DNA of 64,000 bases from Candidatus Chloroploca sp. Khr17 (GCF_004138165.1 NZ_RYFF01000007.1:105186-169185); one strand, 5' to 3'; shown: positions 46,241-55,600, counted from the first letter of the stretch. Notes: a model not told the origin generated them from the letters alone. Numbers and translations: made by a program.

Positions 46241-47638
46241 ATGCATGCAACAACCACCGCTCAAAGCGAAGTTCGCATTCCTACCATCAAGATCCGCAAA
46301 CGCGTCTTGCTCCTGGCCCTACCAGCCGTTGGCGAACAACTCCTCAATACGCTGGTCGGTCTGGTTGATATCTATCTTGTCGGTAACCTAAGTGCCGAAG
46401 CAACGGCCCAGCTTGGGTATGGCAGTGCGACCGCGTTGACGGCAGCCGGGCTCGGCAATCAATTCACTTGGCTGATGATGGTGCTGTTTATGGCGGTTGG
46501 CATCGGGGCAACAGCGCTGGTTTCGCGCGCCATCGGGGCCAACGACGAGGCCAGTCTGGTGCGGATCATCCGCCAGACGATCTTTCTCGCTTCACTTGTG
46601 GGACTGACAGCGACCCTGCTGGGCTTTTTCGTTGCCGAGCCTTTCCTGCGGCTGGTCGGGGCACCAGAAGAGGTACAGAGTCTCGGCGCGAGTTACATTC
46701 ATATCAATGCTGCCACCTTTTTGCCAGCAACCTTGCTCCTGGTTGGCACGGCCTGTTTGCGTGGGGCGGGCGATACACGCACGCCGTTGCTCGTGATGCT
46801 CGGCGTCAATGCGTTGAACATCGGGGTCTCGTGGTTGCTGGTCAATGGACAACTCGGTGCGCCTGCCCTCGGGGTCCATGGGGCCGCCGTTGGCACCGCC
46901 CTGGCCCGCGGGCTAGGGGGTCTCGTGCTGCTGGGCCTGCTCTTCCGTGGGCATGCCGGTCTGCGCTTTGTCTTTGACCACCGGCCTGACCCTGAAACGA
47001 TGCGGCGACTCGTCAACGTCGGGCTACCCACGGCGGGCGAGCAGTTTGTCTTTCAAGCCGCCCTGTTGATCTTTGTTCGTTTTGTGACGGGCCTGGGCAC
47101 TGCCGCCTATGCTGCGCATACGATCTCGATCACGATCGAGTCACTCTCGTTTCTCCCCGGCATGGGCTATGCAGCCGCGACCAGTGCCCTCGTTGGGCAG
47201 GCGCTGGGCGCACGCCAGCCACAGCAAGCGCAACGTTTTGCCTACGAAGCGCTGCTCCAAGGTGGCTTGATGATGAGTACCGTCGGTGGGCTGATGATCC
47301 TCTTTCCGCAGCAACTGCTGGCCTTCTTTACCAACGATCCGAATGTGATCAAAGCAGCAATTCCTGTGCTCCGTGCCGCTGGACTGGTGCAGCCGGCGCT
47401 GGCCGTCAGCTTTATCCTGCTTGGGGCATTGCGAGGAGCCGGCGATACACGCTGGCCGCTCTACAGCCGCCTTGTGACGACCTGGCTCGTCCGCTTGCCC
47501 TTGACCTTCCTGCTGGTTGGCGGGTTAAACCTTGGGCTGGCTGGCATCTGGCTCGCGATGTGCAGTGATTTCACGTTGCAAGCCATCCTGGTGCTGTGGC
47601 GCTTCAACGCAGGCACATGGCAAAAGATTCAGGTCTAA
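46241..47638 (+). CDS. MATE family efflux transporter
   Basis: 465 residues with about 12 helices in two similar halves. Typical blocks are ALPAVGEQLLNTLVGLVDIYLVG, FMAVGIGATALVSRAIGANDEA, LLVGTACLRGAGDTRTPLLVM and the second-half counterpart FILLGALRGAGDTRWPLYSR. Members export cationic compounds with sodium or protons. The 19-base gap after the Nudix regulator suggests cotranscription. No strong ribosome site was seen, consistent with coupling. Confidence 0.92.
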   Translation: MHATTTAQSEVRIPTIKIRKRVLLLALPAVGEQLLNTLVGLVDIYLVGNLSAEATAQLGYGSATALTAAGLGNQFTWLMMVLFMAVGIGATALVSRAIGANDEASLVRIIRQTIFLASLVGLTATLLGFFVAEPFLRLVGAPEEVQSLGASYIHINAATFLPATLLLVGTACLRGAGDTRTPLLVMLGVNALNIGVSWLLVNGQLGAPALGVHGAAVGTALARGLGGLVLLGLLFRGHAGLRFVFDHRPDPETMRRLVNVGLPTAGEQFVFQAALLIFVRFVTGLGTAAYAAHTISITIESLSFLPGMGYAAATSALVGQALGARQPQQAQRFAYEALLQGGLMMSTVGGLMILFPQQLLAFFTNDPNVIKAAIPVLRAAGLVQPALAVSFILLGALRGAGDTRWPLYSRLVTTWLVRLPLTFLLVGGLNLGLAGIWLAMCSDFTLQAILVLWRFNAGTWQKIQV

Positions 47639-47660
47639 TAGCTATTTTCGCCAGCACAAG

Positions 47661-47694
47661 CCTTAACTTTAGGGTGCCAGCCCTAAAGTTAAGG
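47661..47694. terminator. Hairpin between convergent MATE and UbiB genes
   Basis: CCTTAACTTTAGGG / CCCTAAAGTTAAGG with a TGCCAG loop. Just upstream, TTTTCGCCAGCACAAGC (47645-47661) repeats one arm of the palindrome at 30493, a fragment of that family. Confidence 0.6.
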
Positions 47695-47704
47695 CGAATG
47701 GATC

Positions 47705-49381
47705 TCACTCCCAACGGCGCAGCAGCGCAAAAACGAGCGCAACCCCGGTCAAAAGGAACGCCGCGACACTAAAGCCAAGCAACAGGTTGGGCAACACCCC
47801 CGTCCACCCACCAATGCCAATGGCGACCGCAAGCATGCCAATACCGAGGATCAGGGCCGCCAGCACCACCGCCACCGCCAGCCGATTGGCGGCCCCAACG
47901 AGCGCACTAGACACCCGGCGTAATTCGCGTTCTTCAGTCTGAATGCGCAATTCGCCGCTATTCAACCGATGCATCAGATCGCTCGCCTGGTAGGGCAATT
48001 CGACCGCCACTTGGCCCAGATCACGCACCCCGTGCAGCGCTTGATTGCCCAAATTCGCCGGGGCGAGGTCTTCCAGAATAGCCTGCTCGACATACGGTCG
48101 CGCAATGCCAAAGACATCGAGTTGCGGATCGAGCTGCAAACCGACGCCTTCCATCATCACCAGCGCCTTCATCAAGAGGGCCAGTGGCCCGGGAAGGCGG
48201 ATGTGATGACGGCGCAGCAGGCTCAGCAATTCATTGATCGTCTCTTGAGCAGAAATTTCACAGAGTGGACGATCAACAAAACCCTGGGTAAAGCGTTCAA
48301 GATCACGCTGCAATTGAGGGGTAATATCACGCCGCGTAATCAGGCCCAGGCGCTCGAGTGAGCGAATCGTACCGTCGGTATCCTGGTCAACCATCGACGT
48401 CAAGAGCAAAAGGAGCGCGTGGGTCGTGTGGGCATCAAGGCTCCCCATTTGCCCATAATCAACGACGCCAAGTACTTCACCGGGCATGGCGAAAAAATTG
48501 CCAGGATGCGGATCGCTATGGAAAAAGCCAAAGGTAAAGATCTCGCGCAGAATCAAGGCAAGACAATTGCGCGCCAACTCGACCCGATCAATGCCAGCGG
48601 CTTCCAGGCCGACATGATCCGTCACCTTGACCCCATAGAGTCGCTCACTCGTCAGAACCTTGCTGCCGCTATACTCCCAATAAATCTGCGGAATATAGAT
48701 CGAGTCATGCTCAGCAAAGAGGCGTCGGAAGCGATCGGCATTGCGCCCCTCACGCCGATAATCAAGTTCAGCCCGGAGTGTCGCGGTAAATTCCCAGGTC
48801 AATTCAATCAAATTATACTGTTGCCCCAGGGGCAAGCGTTCCTGCGCGAGGGCCGCAAGATCAGCGAGAATCGCGAGGTCGGTATTGATGCGCCCGGCAA
48901 TATCGGGGCGCTGCACCTTGACGACGACCTTTTCGCCGCTATGCAACTGCGCGGCATGGACCTGACCAAGCGACGCGGCGGCCAGGGGAACCGGATCGAA
49001 ACTGGCAAAAATCTGATCAACCGGGCGGCCAAGGCACTCTTCAATCGTCGCAATAGCTACGTCCGCCGGAAACGACGGCACGGTATCCTGCAGTTTGCCA
49101 AGCTCAGTGACAAACTCGGGGGGCAAGAGATCGGGGCGCGTACTAAAAGCCTGCCCCAACTTGACAAACGTTGGCCCCAGCGCCACCAACGCCTCACGCA
49201 GGCGGCCAGCCGTGCCAAGTGGCGGGGTCGGCGGCACGCGCAGCACCGCACGGCGGGGCAGCGACAACAACGAGATCAGACCAAGTTGCTCGACCAGCGC
49301 ACCAAACCCATGCCCAACAAGGACCTGGGTAATTTCACGGTAGCGCCCAAGATAACGAGCCTGGCGAACCAGAGGCCACAT
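47705..49381 (-). CDS. ABC1/UbiB (AarF) family atypical kinase
   Basis: 558 residues. The KxGQ motif (FVKLGQAFSTRPDLLP), the alanine-rich loop AAASLGQVHAAQL, the lysine in EKVVVKVQRPDI, the HRD-like FFHSDPHPGNFF and the metal site VVDYGQMGSLD define the family. Two hydrophobic helices at the C-terminus anchor it in the membrane. Members support quinone or isoprenoid lipid metabolism as ATPases rather than as protein kinases. The diacylglycerol kinase gene lies 15 bases upstream on the same strand. No ribosome site is obvious before ATG 49381. Confidence 0.92.
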   Translation of the reverse strand: MWPLVRQARYLGRYREITQVLVGHGFGALVEQLGLISLLSLPRRAVLRVPPTPPLGTAGRLREALVALGPTFVKLGQAFSTRPDLLPPEFVTELGKLQDTVPSFPADVAIATIEECLGRPVDQIFASFDPVPLAAASLGQVHAAQLHSGEKVVVKVQRPDIAGRINTDLAILADLAALAQERLPLGQQYNLIELTWEFTATLRAELDYRREGRNADRFRRLFAEHDSIYIPQIYWEYSGSKVLTSERLYGVKVTDHVGLEAAGIDRVELARNCLALILREIFTFGFFHSDPHPGNFFAMPGEVLGVVDYGQMGSLDAHTTHALLLLLTSMVDQDTDGTIRSLERLGLITRRDITPQLQRDLERFTQGFVDRPLCEISAQETINELLSLLRRHHIRLPGPLALLMKALVMMEGVGLQLDPQLDVFGIARPYVEQAILEDLAPANLGNQALHGVRDLGQVAVELPYQASDLMHRLNSGELRIQTEERELRRVSSALVGAANRLAVAVVLAALILGIGMLAVAIGIGGWTGVLPNLLLGFSVAAFLLTGVALVFALLRRWE

Positions 49382-49396
49382 GATCGTAACTTACTA

Positions 49397-49813
49397 TCAA
49401 AACCAGGCAATCAGCCGGGGCAAAAAGATCAAACACCCAACAACAATGCTGCCACCCGCACAGAGCAAAACCGTTCCTGCCGCGACATCCTTGGCAATTT
49501 TCGCCAGGGGATGATAGCTCGTTGTGGCGAGATCAACGGTGGCCTCAACGGCCGTATTGACCCCTTCGGCAGCCAGCACCAGGGTCATCGTCAACACCAG
49601 GATCAGCCATTCCCAGCGCTCGATGCGCAGCAACGCACCAAGCAGCGTCGCCACGAGCGCAGCAAAACAATGGATCTGCGCATTGCGCTGCGTGCGTACC
49701 AGATACCCAAGCCCCTGAAAGGCATACTTGAACGACGCTATCAGTCTACTCAGACGATAGGCATTCCCTCGGGGCGGCATCGACTGCTCATGCTGATTAC
49801 GTGGCGTTTGCAT
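49397..49813 (-). CDS. dgkA: Diacylglycerol/undecaprenol kinase
   Basis: 138 residues. Three helices and the DgkA signature LVLAAEGVNTAVEATVDL, which holds the catalytic glutamate and metal-binding residues; RNAQIHCFAAL precedes it. In Gram-positive-like bacteria this family phosphorylates undecaprenol for wall and glycan synthesis. It forms a two-gene unit with the UbiB kinase. A minus-strand TATAAT at 49824-49829 is very close to the start and may not be functional. Confidence 0.9.
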   Translation of the reverse strand: MQTPRNQHEQSMPPRGNAYRLSRLIASFKYAFQGLGYLVRTQRNAQIHCFAALVATLLGALLRIERWEWLILVLTMTLVLAAEGVNTAVEATVDLATTSYHPLAKIAKDVAAGTVLLCAGGSIVVGCLIFLPRLIAWF

Positions 49814-49917
49814 AACGTGCTAAATTATACACCAGGTAGCTACAGAGATGCGCGATTGCTTTATAATGGGCACCTGGAGGTTTGGTGATCTCTATGTAAC
49901 ATAAAGGTAAGCTTGAT

Positions 49918-50559
49918 ATGCGTCTCATCATTGTTCGTCATGGCGAAAGCGAATGGAATCGGATTCATCGGTATCAGGGCCAACTTGATGCAGCCCTCTC
50001 AGAACTGGGTATGCGCCAGGCCGCCGCGCTCGCCGAACGCCTCAAGTCTGAGCAGATCGATCAGATCTACAGTAGCCGCCTGCAACGCGCTGGGCGTACG
50101 GCCGAAGCTATTGCCGTCTTCCATCCCAACACCCCCTTTGCCTATTCTGAAGCCCTGCTTGAGATCAATCATGGAGAATGGGAGGGCAAATACGCCGACG
50201 AAATCACCAGCAAATACGCTGACGGTCTCCGTGAATGGCGTGAACATCCCACCCGCTCGCAGATGCCCGGGGGCGAGAGTTTCTCGAATGTACTGAAGCG
50301 TACCCTCGATTTCCGTGAGCAGATCACGGCGAGTCATATGGATCAGACGGTTTTGATCAGCACGCACGATGTTGTGGTCAAAATTCTCGTGGCCGATGCG
50401 TTGGGGATGAACATGGATCGCATCAACCGGATCTGGGTCACCAACGCCAGCATCTCGGTGATCGAATACGGCAGCGACCTGCCCTACCTGGTCAGCCTCA
50501 GCGAAGCCTGTCATCTTGGCACGCTCGCCAGCACCCGCGAAGGCCAGAAGGCGTTGTGA
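49918..50559 (+). CDS. Histidine phosphatase family protein (phosphoglycerate mutase-like)
   Basis: 213 residues. LIIVRHGESEWNRIHRYQGQ contains the phosphorylated histidine in the RHGE motif, YSSRLQRAGRTAEAIA the second arginine, EINHGEWEGK the glutamate, and LISTHDVVVKILVADAL the second histidine. The substrate cannot be told from sequence; cobalamin, sugar-phosphate and phosphoglycerate phosphatases all belong here. TATAAT at 49862-49867 is a possible -10, without a good -35. AAAGGT precedes the ATG. Confidence 0.9.
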   Translation: MRLIIVRHGESEWNRIHRYQGQLDAALSELGMRQAAALAERLKSEQIDQIYSSRLQRAGRTAEAIAVFHPNTPFAYSEALLEINHGEWEGKYADEITSKYADGLREWREHPTRSQMPGGESFSNVLKRTLDFREQITASHMDQTVLISTHDVVVKILVADALGMNMDRINRIWVTNASISVIEYGSDLPYLVSLSEACHLGTLASTREGQKAL

Positions 50560-50603
50560 GCTTAGCGTACGAGGCCAGCTTCGCTGGCCTCGTACGCTAA
50601 GCT
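50559..50603. terminator. 21-bp perfect palindrome between convergent genes
   Basis: AGCTTAGCGTACGAGGCCAGC, loop TTC, and its exact complement, starting on the last base of the phosphatase stop codon. It shares the GGCCAGC-TTC-GCTGGCC centre with 28327 and 30493 while the outer stem is different. Confidence 0.7.
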
Positions 50604-50631
50604 TACGCGCAATCGCCAGAAGGCCTCACCC

Positions 50632-52071
50632 TCAACAGGTTTGATTGGTGGTCAAGCGGCACCGATCAAAGAGCAAGGCACCAAGCCGGTCAACGATCTG
50701 GCGAGGCACCTCGACAAACTGGTAATAGAGCATCTCAGACCAGATCAACTCGCGCCGCAGCGCGGGGCGGATAATTGTCCACTGGGCAATCAGGCCGACA
50801 TTCCAATAGATCAACAACGCCGCACCAAGCAAGATCGGCCCAAGCCCGATCCGTGGGCGAAGCCACATCAGCAACGCAGCCAACCCCATCACAAAGATGG
50901 GCGTCGCCTCGATCAGTCGGCGAAAGCCAAACGCCCCCCGCAAATGCCAGGTCGTCCCAAACGCCCCGTTGATATAGGTCTGCGCGAGAAAACCGGCCAG
51001 CAGCAGCAACGCCAACCACCGGTCACGACGAGCCAACCAGATCAACCCCAGCAGACCAAGGGCGAGCACAGGTGCCCAAAGAAACGCCCCCCGCCCCGGA
51101 TCAAAGAGGGTATTGAAGAAATTGGGACTTGTCCAGTCGAGTTTCCCTGCCACCGTTGCCGACGGGCCAGGGTGCCCGTTGAGGATCTGATAGGCAACGA
51201 GTTGTGGCGTCACGGTCAGTACCAGCATGAGCAGAAACGCAATGTGACGGCCCAGGAGCCCTGGCACAGCGGCGAAACGACGTTCACGCACCAAGCGCCA
51301 GTAGAGTCCGAGGGCTTCAAGGGCAGGGACAAGCATCAACAAACCGAGTTGCTCGCGGGTGATCACCATCAACCCACCGATCACCCCAAGGAGCAACCAG
51401 CGCCCCAGGCTGCGCTGCTCGCCCTTGCCCCAATCATCAATCCAGAGATAGAGAAAGAGCGCCCAGAGAAAAAAGCCCGGCCCGTGCGACCAGACCATCG
51501 CAATATAGGTATAGAAGACGAGCGGCGACGCCAGGAACACCGTCAGCGTCGCGATCGTTGCCACAAGATCATCGCTATACCGTCGCGCCAACCGATACGT
51601 CAGTTGCAGTCCAAGGCAGGTATAGAGGACGGTCATCAGGGAAACCGCCACGATATACGGGCGCGAAAAGCCATCACGGGGAATAGATGCGCCCAAGGCA
51701 TTAGCCAGGACAACCGCAAGATCAGCGAGCACAAAGCCCGGTGCCCACATGATGGCCGACCCAATCGGGGCCACATTGCGGAGGAGACCAGTGGTTGGAT
51801 TGGGATTGACGGCATCCTCACGGAGCAACGCATTCGCGACGGCTTCATCACCAAACTGCCGCCCCTGCTCGGCAAAATAGCGATACTCATTCTGAAAATC
51901 GAGATCGCGGTCAAAATAGACCGAGCGCAGATACGCATAATATTGCACCTCATCACTCAACGCGACGCGGGGCAAACTGATTGGGAGCAGCAACAGACAA
52001 ACCGCCAGAATGATCCAGGGGCCATACGCTCGATCTTTCAGGCGCACCAGCAAAGCTTCACGACGCAACAC
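50632..52071 (-). CDS. Polytopic membrane protein, GT-C-like glycosyltransferase
   Basis: 479 residues, about 11 hydrophobic segments. The first extracellular loop has LSDEVQYYAYLRSVYFDRDLDF, with the acidic pair found in PMT/ArnT-type transferases that use lipid-linked sugars. The frame is open upstream to 52152, but that part is inside an inverted-repeat element (52091-52205); I chose GTG 52071, preceded by GGGGAT, and this start is uncertain. The assignment rests on topology and the acidic loop, not on a full family match. Confidence 0.6.
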   Translation of the reverse strand: MLRREALLVRLKDRAYGPWIILAVCLLLLPISLPRVALSDEVQYYAYLRSVYFDRDLDFQNEYRYFAEQGRQFGDEAVANALLREDAVNPNPTTGLLRNVAPIGSAIMWAPGFVLADLAVVLANALGASIPRDGFSRPYIVAVSLMTVLYTCLGLQLTYRLARRYSDDLVATIATLTVFLASPLVFYTYIAMVWSHGPGFFLWALFLYLWIDDWGKGEQRSLGRWLLLGVIGGLMVITREQLGLLMLVPALEALGLYWRLVRERRFAAVPGLLGRHIAFLLMLVLTVTPQLVAYQILNGHPGPSATVAGKLDWTSPNFFNTLFDPGRGAFLWAPVLALGLLGLIWLARRDRWLALLLLAGFLAQTYINGAFGTTWHLRGAFGFRRLIEATPIFVMGLAALLMWLRPRIGLGPILLGAALLIYWNVGLIAQWTIIRPALRRELIWSEMLYYQFVEVPRQIVDRLGALLFDRCRLTTNQTC

Positions 52072-52090
52072 AGATCTTATCCCCAACAAA

Positions 52091-52205
52091 TGTCTGTCAA
52101 CGACGTTTTCGGGCGTTTCTGCACCCTGGGTACGCGGGCCTCTGGCCCGCATGCGGGCGGGACGCCCGCGTACCCAGGAATGTCGGAAAACTTCTTTCCC
52201 AGACT
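52091..52205. mobile_element. Terminal-inverted-repeat element, family 1, copy D (different core)
   Basis: Ends GTCTGTCAACGACGTTTT and AAAACTTCTTTCCCAGAC match the family-1 ends, but the interior is a different palindrome, CCTGGGTACGCGGGC... / ...GCCCGCGTACCCAGG. It lies 8 bases from copy C. Confidence 0.6.
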
Positions 52206-52212
52206 ACTTAAT

Positions 52213-52359
52213 AGTCTGTCAACAAAGTTTTCTGGTAGCGCCGCCGTCCACGAATACTGATCACGAAGAAACGAAGATGGGCGTTGCGGTGCGGTATTCG
52301 TTTCTTCGTGCCCCCATTCGTGGACGGCTGAGGACGCCAGAAAACTTCATTGACACACT
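52213..52359. mobile_element. Terminal-inverted-repeat element, family 1, copy C
   Basis: 147 bp, the same length as copy A. Ends AGTCTGTCAACAAAGTTTTC and GAAAACTTCATTGACACACT. The centre (ATGGGCGTTGCGGTGCG) is the reverse complement of that in copy A. It ends 2 bases from the stop codon of the beta-propeller gene. Confidence 0.75.
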
Positions 52360-52361
52360 AC

Positions 52362-54608
52362 TTAACGACGGATCAACGGCAGATGCACCTTTGGCTGCGT
52401 AATCGTTTCAACGGTGATCATCGTGGAGATCACCCCATCAGTCGCATTGCCAGCACCATCAAGGAATCGCAGATAGATATAGTAATCACCAGGCGACACA
52501 GCACTCGCCTCAAGACCGTTGGCAAGGCTCCACCCTGGTACATCAAAGCTACTTGCACCACCCGGCACCTCAACCGGAATCCAGTTCAGGGCCGACGACG
52601 TTGCAGGTGAGGCAACAGGCGTACGGCTATTGGCAGCCCACACGCCCCAGAAGCCGCGACCCGGATAGAGATTATCTGTCACCGCGACATCACGCACAGT
52701 GAGACGGGTCACAATTGTAGCAGAAAGATCGACGGTCGCCGTCAGCGACTCGGCGGTACTCGAACCCAGCACTGGTTTGACGGTATCATAGATCATCGTC
52801 GCTGGATAGTCGAGGAGATTGCCAACCTTATCGGTGACACGTACAACCAGCGCGTTTGCACCCTGAGACATCGTCCCCGGATAGGCGACCACATTGGCAA
52901 AGCGTTCATTGGTCAGTTCAGTTGGGTCACCAAGGCTATTCGCATCGCGGCCAAGGGCAACCGAATGCAACTGACTGCAATCATTGAGACTACGCAACTC
53001 AAGATAAACCAACGGCGCACGGGTATAGGCCGGATGACCCTTGCTGGCACCTTCTCGTCCATCATCAGCCAGGGGCGCAAGGTCACTCAGCGCGGTAAAG
53101 ATCGGTGCTTTGTTACTACCATAGGGATTGCCCACATAGACACTGGCATCAATATCACCATCAAGGACAATCTCATCGCTCTGCACTGGACTCACTGAGC
53201 CATCGTCGCCACGCACCTGGGTATAGAGGGTAACAGGGGCGCAGGCAAGAGCACTAATAATGCGCTCAGGCACCTCGATCGAGGCAGGATTCGCAAAGGA
53301 TTGCCAACCACCCGAGTCATCATTGGTGGGATCAAGTGGCGCACCCCAGCGCCAGCGCATCTGAACCGGGGTACCCTGAATATTATCGAAGCGAACCTGC
53401 ACAAGCTTTGAGGTCGTATCAAAACGAGCGATAGGAGCACCACCCTCAATCACGGGCGAGGCATTGACATCCTGGGCGATATTCGCCGACACAAGCACAT
53501 AATTGGCTGTGAGGCTACTGCCGCCAAAGATCTCGTGAACCGTATGGGTAAAGGCCTGACCATCACCAAGGGTCGTCGCAATACGGCCATTAAAGATGCT
53601 GCCGCCGGGATGCGGCACCGGAAGAGGATTGCCAAAGACACCGCCGCGAGGGCGAATGGAATAGAAGACTTGTCCGGTAATCCAGACAGCATGCAGATTC
53701 CCGCGTGCGTCAGCAAAAATATTCGAGACACTGATCGAATTGACGCGATCGGTCAAGCGATTAACTTGCCACTGCGTGCCGCCCTGGTACGTACCGAGCC
53801 AGATCCCCGAGTTTGGTGAATTTTCGATGCCCCGCCAGAGCAGATACAACTGACCATCAGGCGCAAAGGTTGCCCCGGGATCGGCATAATCGCCATCAAG
53901 TGGACTCACGAGCTGCGCATCGAAGCCATTGCCATTCCAAAACGCAACAAAGATGCGCAGACCATCAGCAAAGCCGGCGGCATAGGCAACTGCGATCTGG
54001 CCCTGCAAACCCCTCGCGATCGTGGGGGCACCAAGGGCGGTAGAAGCACCAAGGCGATAGGGTGAAGTCCAGTTCACACCATTATCCCCTGAGCGGACAA
54101 CATGGATCGGAGCATCAACTTCACGCCAGCCAATAAAGATGCCCCCGTCACTAGCGACATTCATGTGCAAATTGGCTGGAAAAATGCTTGAAACATAGGC
54201 AACCCGAGTTGGGCCAAACACCCCTCCCAAGGGTTTCTGGGTATAGTAAACCGTCCGTTCAGGCCCATTGATCCACGCAACGTGGACGGTTCCATCCACG
54301 CCTGTTGCAGTAGCAACTGGCGAGAAGTCAGGAGTACCTTCAGCACGACCAAGCACCTGGATCGGCGAAAAGGCCTGAGCGGTATCCTGTTTGGTCAAAT
54401 AGACGGCATGCTGGCGACTTGAATTCGTCACAACATGGATCTGGCGGTCAAACCCGGCTACACTCGGAAACTTCGGGTCTGAGATACCGGGTATTTCGAA
54501 CTGAAAGGCAACGTTTGGCACGGGTGGATTCTGCGCAAAAACAGGGCCACTCACGGCCAGCAAGCTGATCATGAACAAGCCGCTTAAGGCGAGATAAAAA
54601 CGACGCAT
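52362..54608 (-). CDS. Secreted beta-propeller (sialidase-like fold) protein
   Basis: 748 residues. Signal peptide to about residue 25 (LAVSGPVFAQ), then repeated blades rich in phrases such as VHVAWINGPERTVYYTQK, IFIGWREVDAPIHVVRSGDNG, LYLLWRGIENSPNSGIWLG and LHAVWITGQVFYSIRP, the BNR/sialidase-like propeller pattern, followed by Ig-like C-terminal domains. It ends QPKVHLPLIRR, resembling a C-terminal tail common on secreted Chloroflexota proteins. No sialidase active-site residues could be assigned. GGAGGATACC precedes the ATG at 54608; the next gene upstream is also secreted. Confidence 0.7.
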   Translation of the reverse strand: MRRFYLALSGLFMISLLAVSGPVFAQNPPVPNVAFQFEIPGISDPKFPSVAGFDRQIHVVTNSSRQHAVYLTKQDTAQAFSPIQVLGRAEGTPDFSPVATATGVDGTVHVAWINGPERTVYYTQKPLGGVFGPTRVAYVSSIFPANLHMNVASDGGIFIGWREVDAPIHVVRSGDNGVNWTSPYRLGASTALGAPTIARGLQGQIAVAYAAGFADGLRIFVAFWNGNGFDAQLVSPLDGDYADPGATFAPDGQLYLLWRGIENSPNSGIWLGTYQGGTQWQVNRLTDRVNSISVSNIFADARGNLHAVWITGQVFYSIRPRGGVFGNPLPVPHPGGSIFNGRIATTLGDGQAFTHTVHEIFGGSSLTANYVLVSANIAQDVNASPVIEGGAPIARFDTTSKLVQVRFDNIQGTPVQMRWRWGAPLDPTNDDSGGWQSFANPASIEVPERIISALACAPVTLYTQVRGDDGSVSPVQSDEIVLDGDIDASVYVGNPYGSNKAPIFTALSDLAPLADDGREGASKGHPAYTRAPLVYLELRSLNDCSQLHSVALGRDANSLGDPTELTNERFANVVAYPGTMSQGANALVVRVTDKVGNLLDYPATMIYDTVKPVLGSSTAESLTATVDLSATIVTRLTVRDVAVTDNLYPGRGFWGVWAANSRTPVASPATSSALNWIPVEVPGGASSFDVPGWSLANGLEASAVSPGDYYIYLRFLDGAGNATDGVISTMITVETITQPKVHLPLIRR

Positions 54609-54683
54609 GGTGGTATCCTCCAACAAGGTACGCGTAAGCCAAGTTACGCAAGAACGGTGGTTATCGCAGCAACTAGGCCTACG

Positions 54684-55463
54684 CTATGGCGTCACCACCA
54701 CAACATCATCAAAGAGGATCGTCCCGACCGCCCTGGTCGCGATCCCGGCTTTGCCTGCTGGCAACGGATTGGTATCAACAGCCTGGAGCATCACCTCGCC
54801 ATTCATACGAACTTCAATGGCATTGCCCTCGACCTGCATACTCAAGACATGCCACATGCGCTCCTCAAAACCAACCTGCTGCACTTCAGCCAGTGGCACG
54901 GCAACCCCCCGTTCGACCCGTTCGAGCACCTGACGCGGCGTATCGCGGAAACTATTTTTGATGATGCGATAGCGATAGTAGGTCGCGGTAAGTGGATCCT
55001 CACCCTGGTAGCGAGCAATCAGGCCAACCGTCCCATTGAGTTGGTCATAGAAACTGACCTGCACGGTATAATCGCGCCAGGCATCATCGCCGATCAACGC
55101 AGCCGTCTGGTGGATCGACGGGCTGAAGGCCGGGCCAGCGCGATTCTGCACCAGGCGGCCATCACTCACCTGCCAGTTGGCCCGATTATCCGAGAGCACA
55201 AATTCGAGATCAACAACCTCCCAGGCATCGAGCGCCTCAGGAGTATCAAACGTTGCTTCGGCAAGCGTAACGCTTGCCAAGGCGGGCACAGTGGTTGGAT
55301 TCGGTCCAACGGTTGGCGTTGGATCCTGGGGAGGATAGATCAACATCGGTTGCTGCTCTTGGGCAACCCCCTGAGGCACCTGCCAAAGCACAAATGCAAG
55401 CGCGGAGCCCAGAATTGCGATGACAAACGCCCCGATCACCGTAGGAATACGCCATTGTTTCAT
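54684..55463 (-). CDS. Secreted/membrane-anchored LamG-like (concanavalin-fold) protein
   Basis: 259 residues. An N-terminal helix (VIGAFVIAILGSALAFVLW) is followed by a Pro/Thr linker (PPQDPTPTVGPNPTTVP) and a lectin-like domain: ATFDTPEALDAWEVVD, WRDYTVQVSFYDQLNGTVGLIARYQ, EVRMNGEVMLQAVDTNPLPAGKAGIAT. The last block is characteristic of LamG/DUF1080-type carbohydrate-binding domains. No catalytic residues are evident. It probably forms an operon with the propeller gene 75 bases downstream. Confidence 0.7.
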   Translation of the reverse strand: MKQWRIPTVIGAFVIAILGSALAFVLWQVPQGVAQEQQPMLIYPPQDPTPTVGPNPTTVPALASVTLAEATFDTPEALDAWEVVDLEFVLSDNRANWQVSDGRLVQNRAGPAFSPSIHQTAALIGDDAWRDYTVQVSFYDQLNGTVGLIARYQGEDPLTATYYRYRIIKNSFRDTPRQVLERVERGVAVPLAEVQQVGFEERMWHVLSMQVEGNAIEVRMNGEVMLQAVDTNPLPAGKAGIATRAVGTILFDDVVVVTP

Positions 55464-55600
55464 GGTGAGACCTGGCCTTCTTGTATTAAAGTCTTCACAG
55501 ACTTAAAACGTAGATTCGTTCACATTTCATTGTACTATGTTGGCAGGTGCGTTGTGAGTAGGAATCTGGTCACATCTTCTCGGCCAGGGGTTCGCCTGGC

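Noticed and set aside
48419..49888. Plus-strand open frame opposite the UbiB and dgkA genes
   Set aside because: No domain, no ribosome site, spans two genuine minus-strand genes with clear motifs.
50641..52260. Plus-strand open frame of 539 codons opposite the membrane glycosyltransferase
   Set aside because: Gln/Arg/Lys-rich antisense translation of a hydrophobic protein; runs into the repeat elements.
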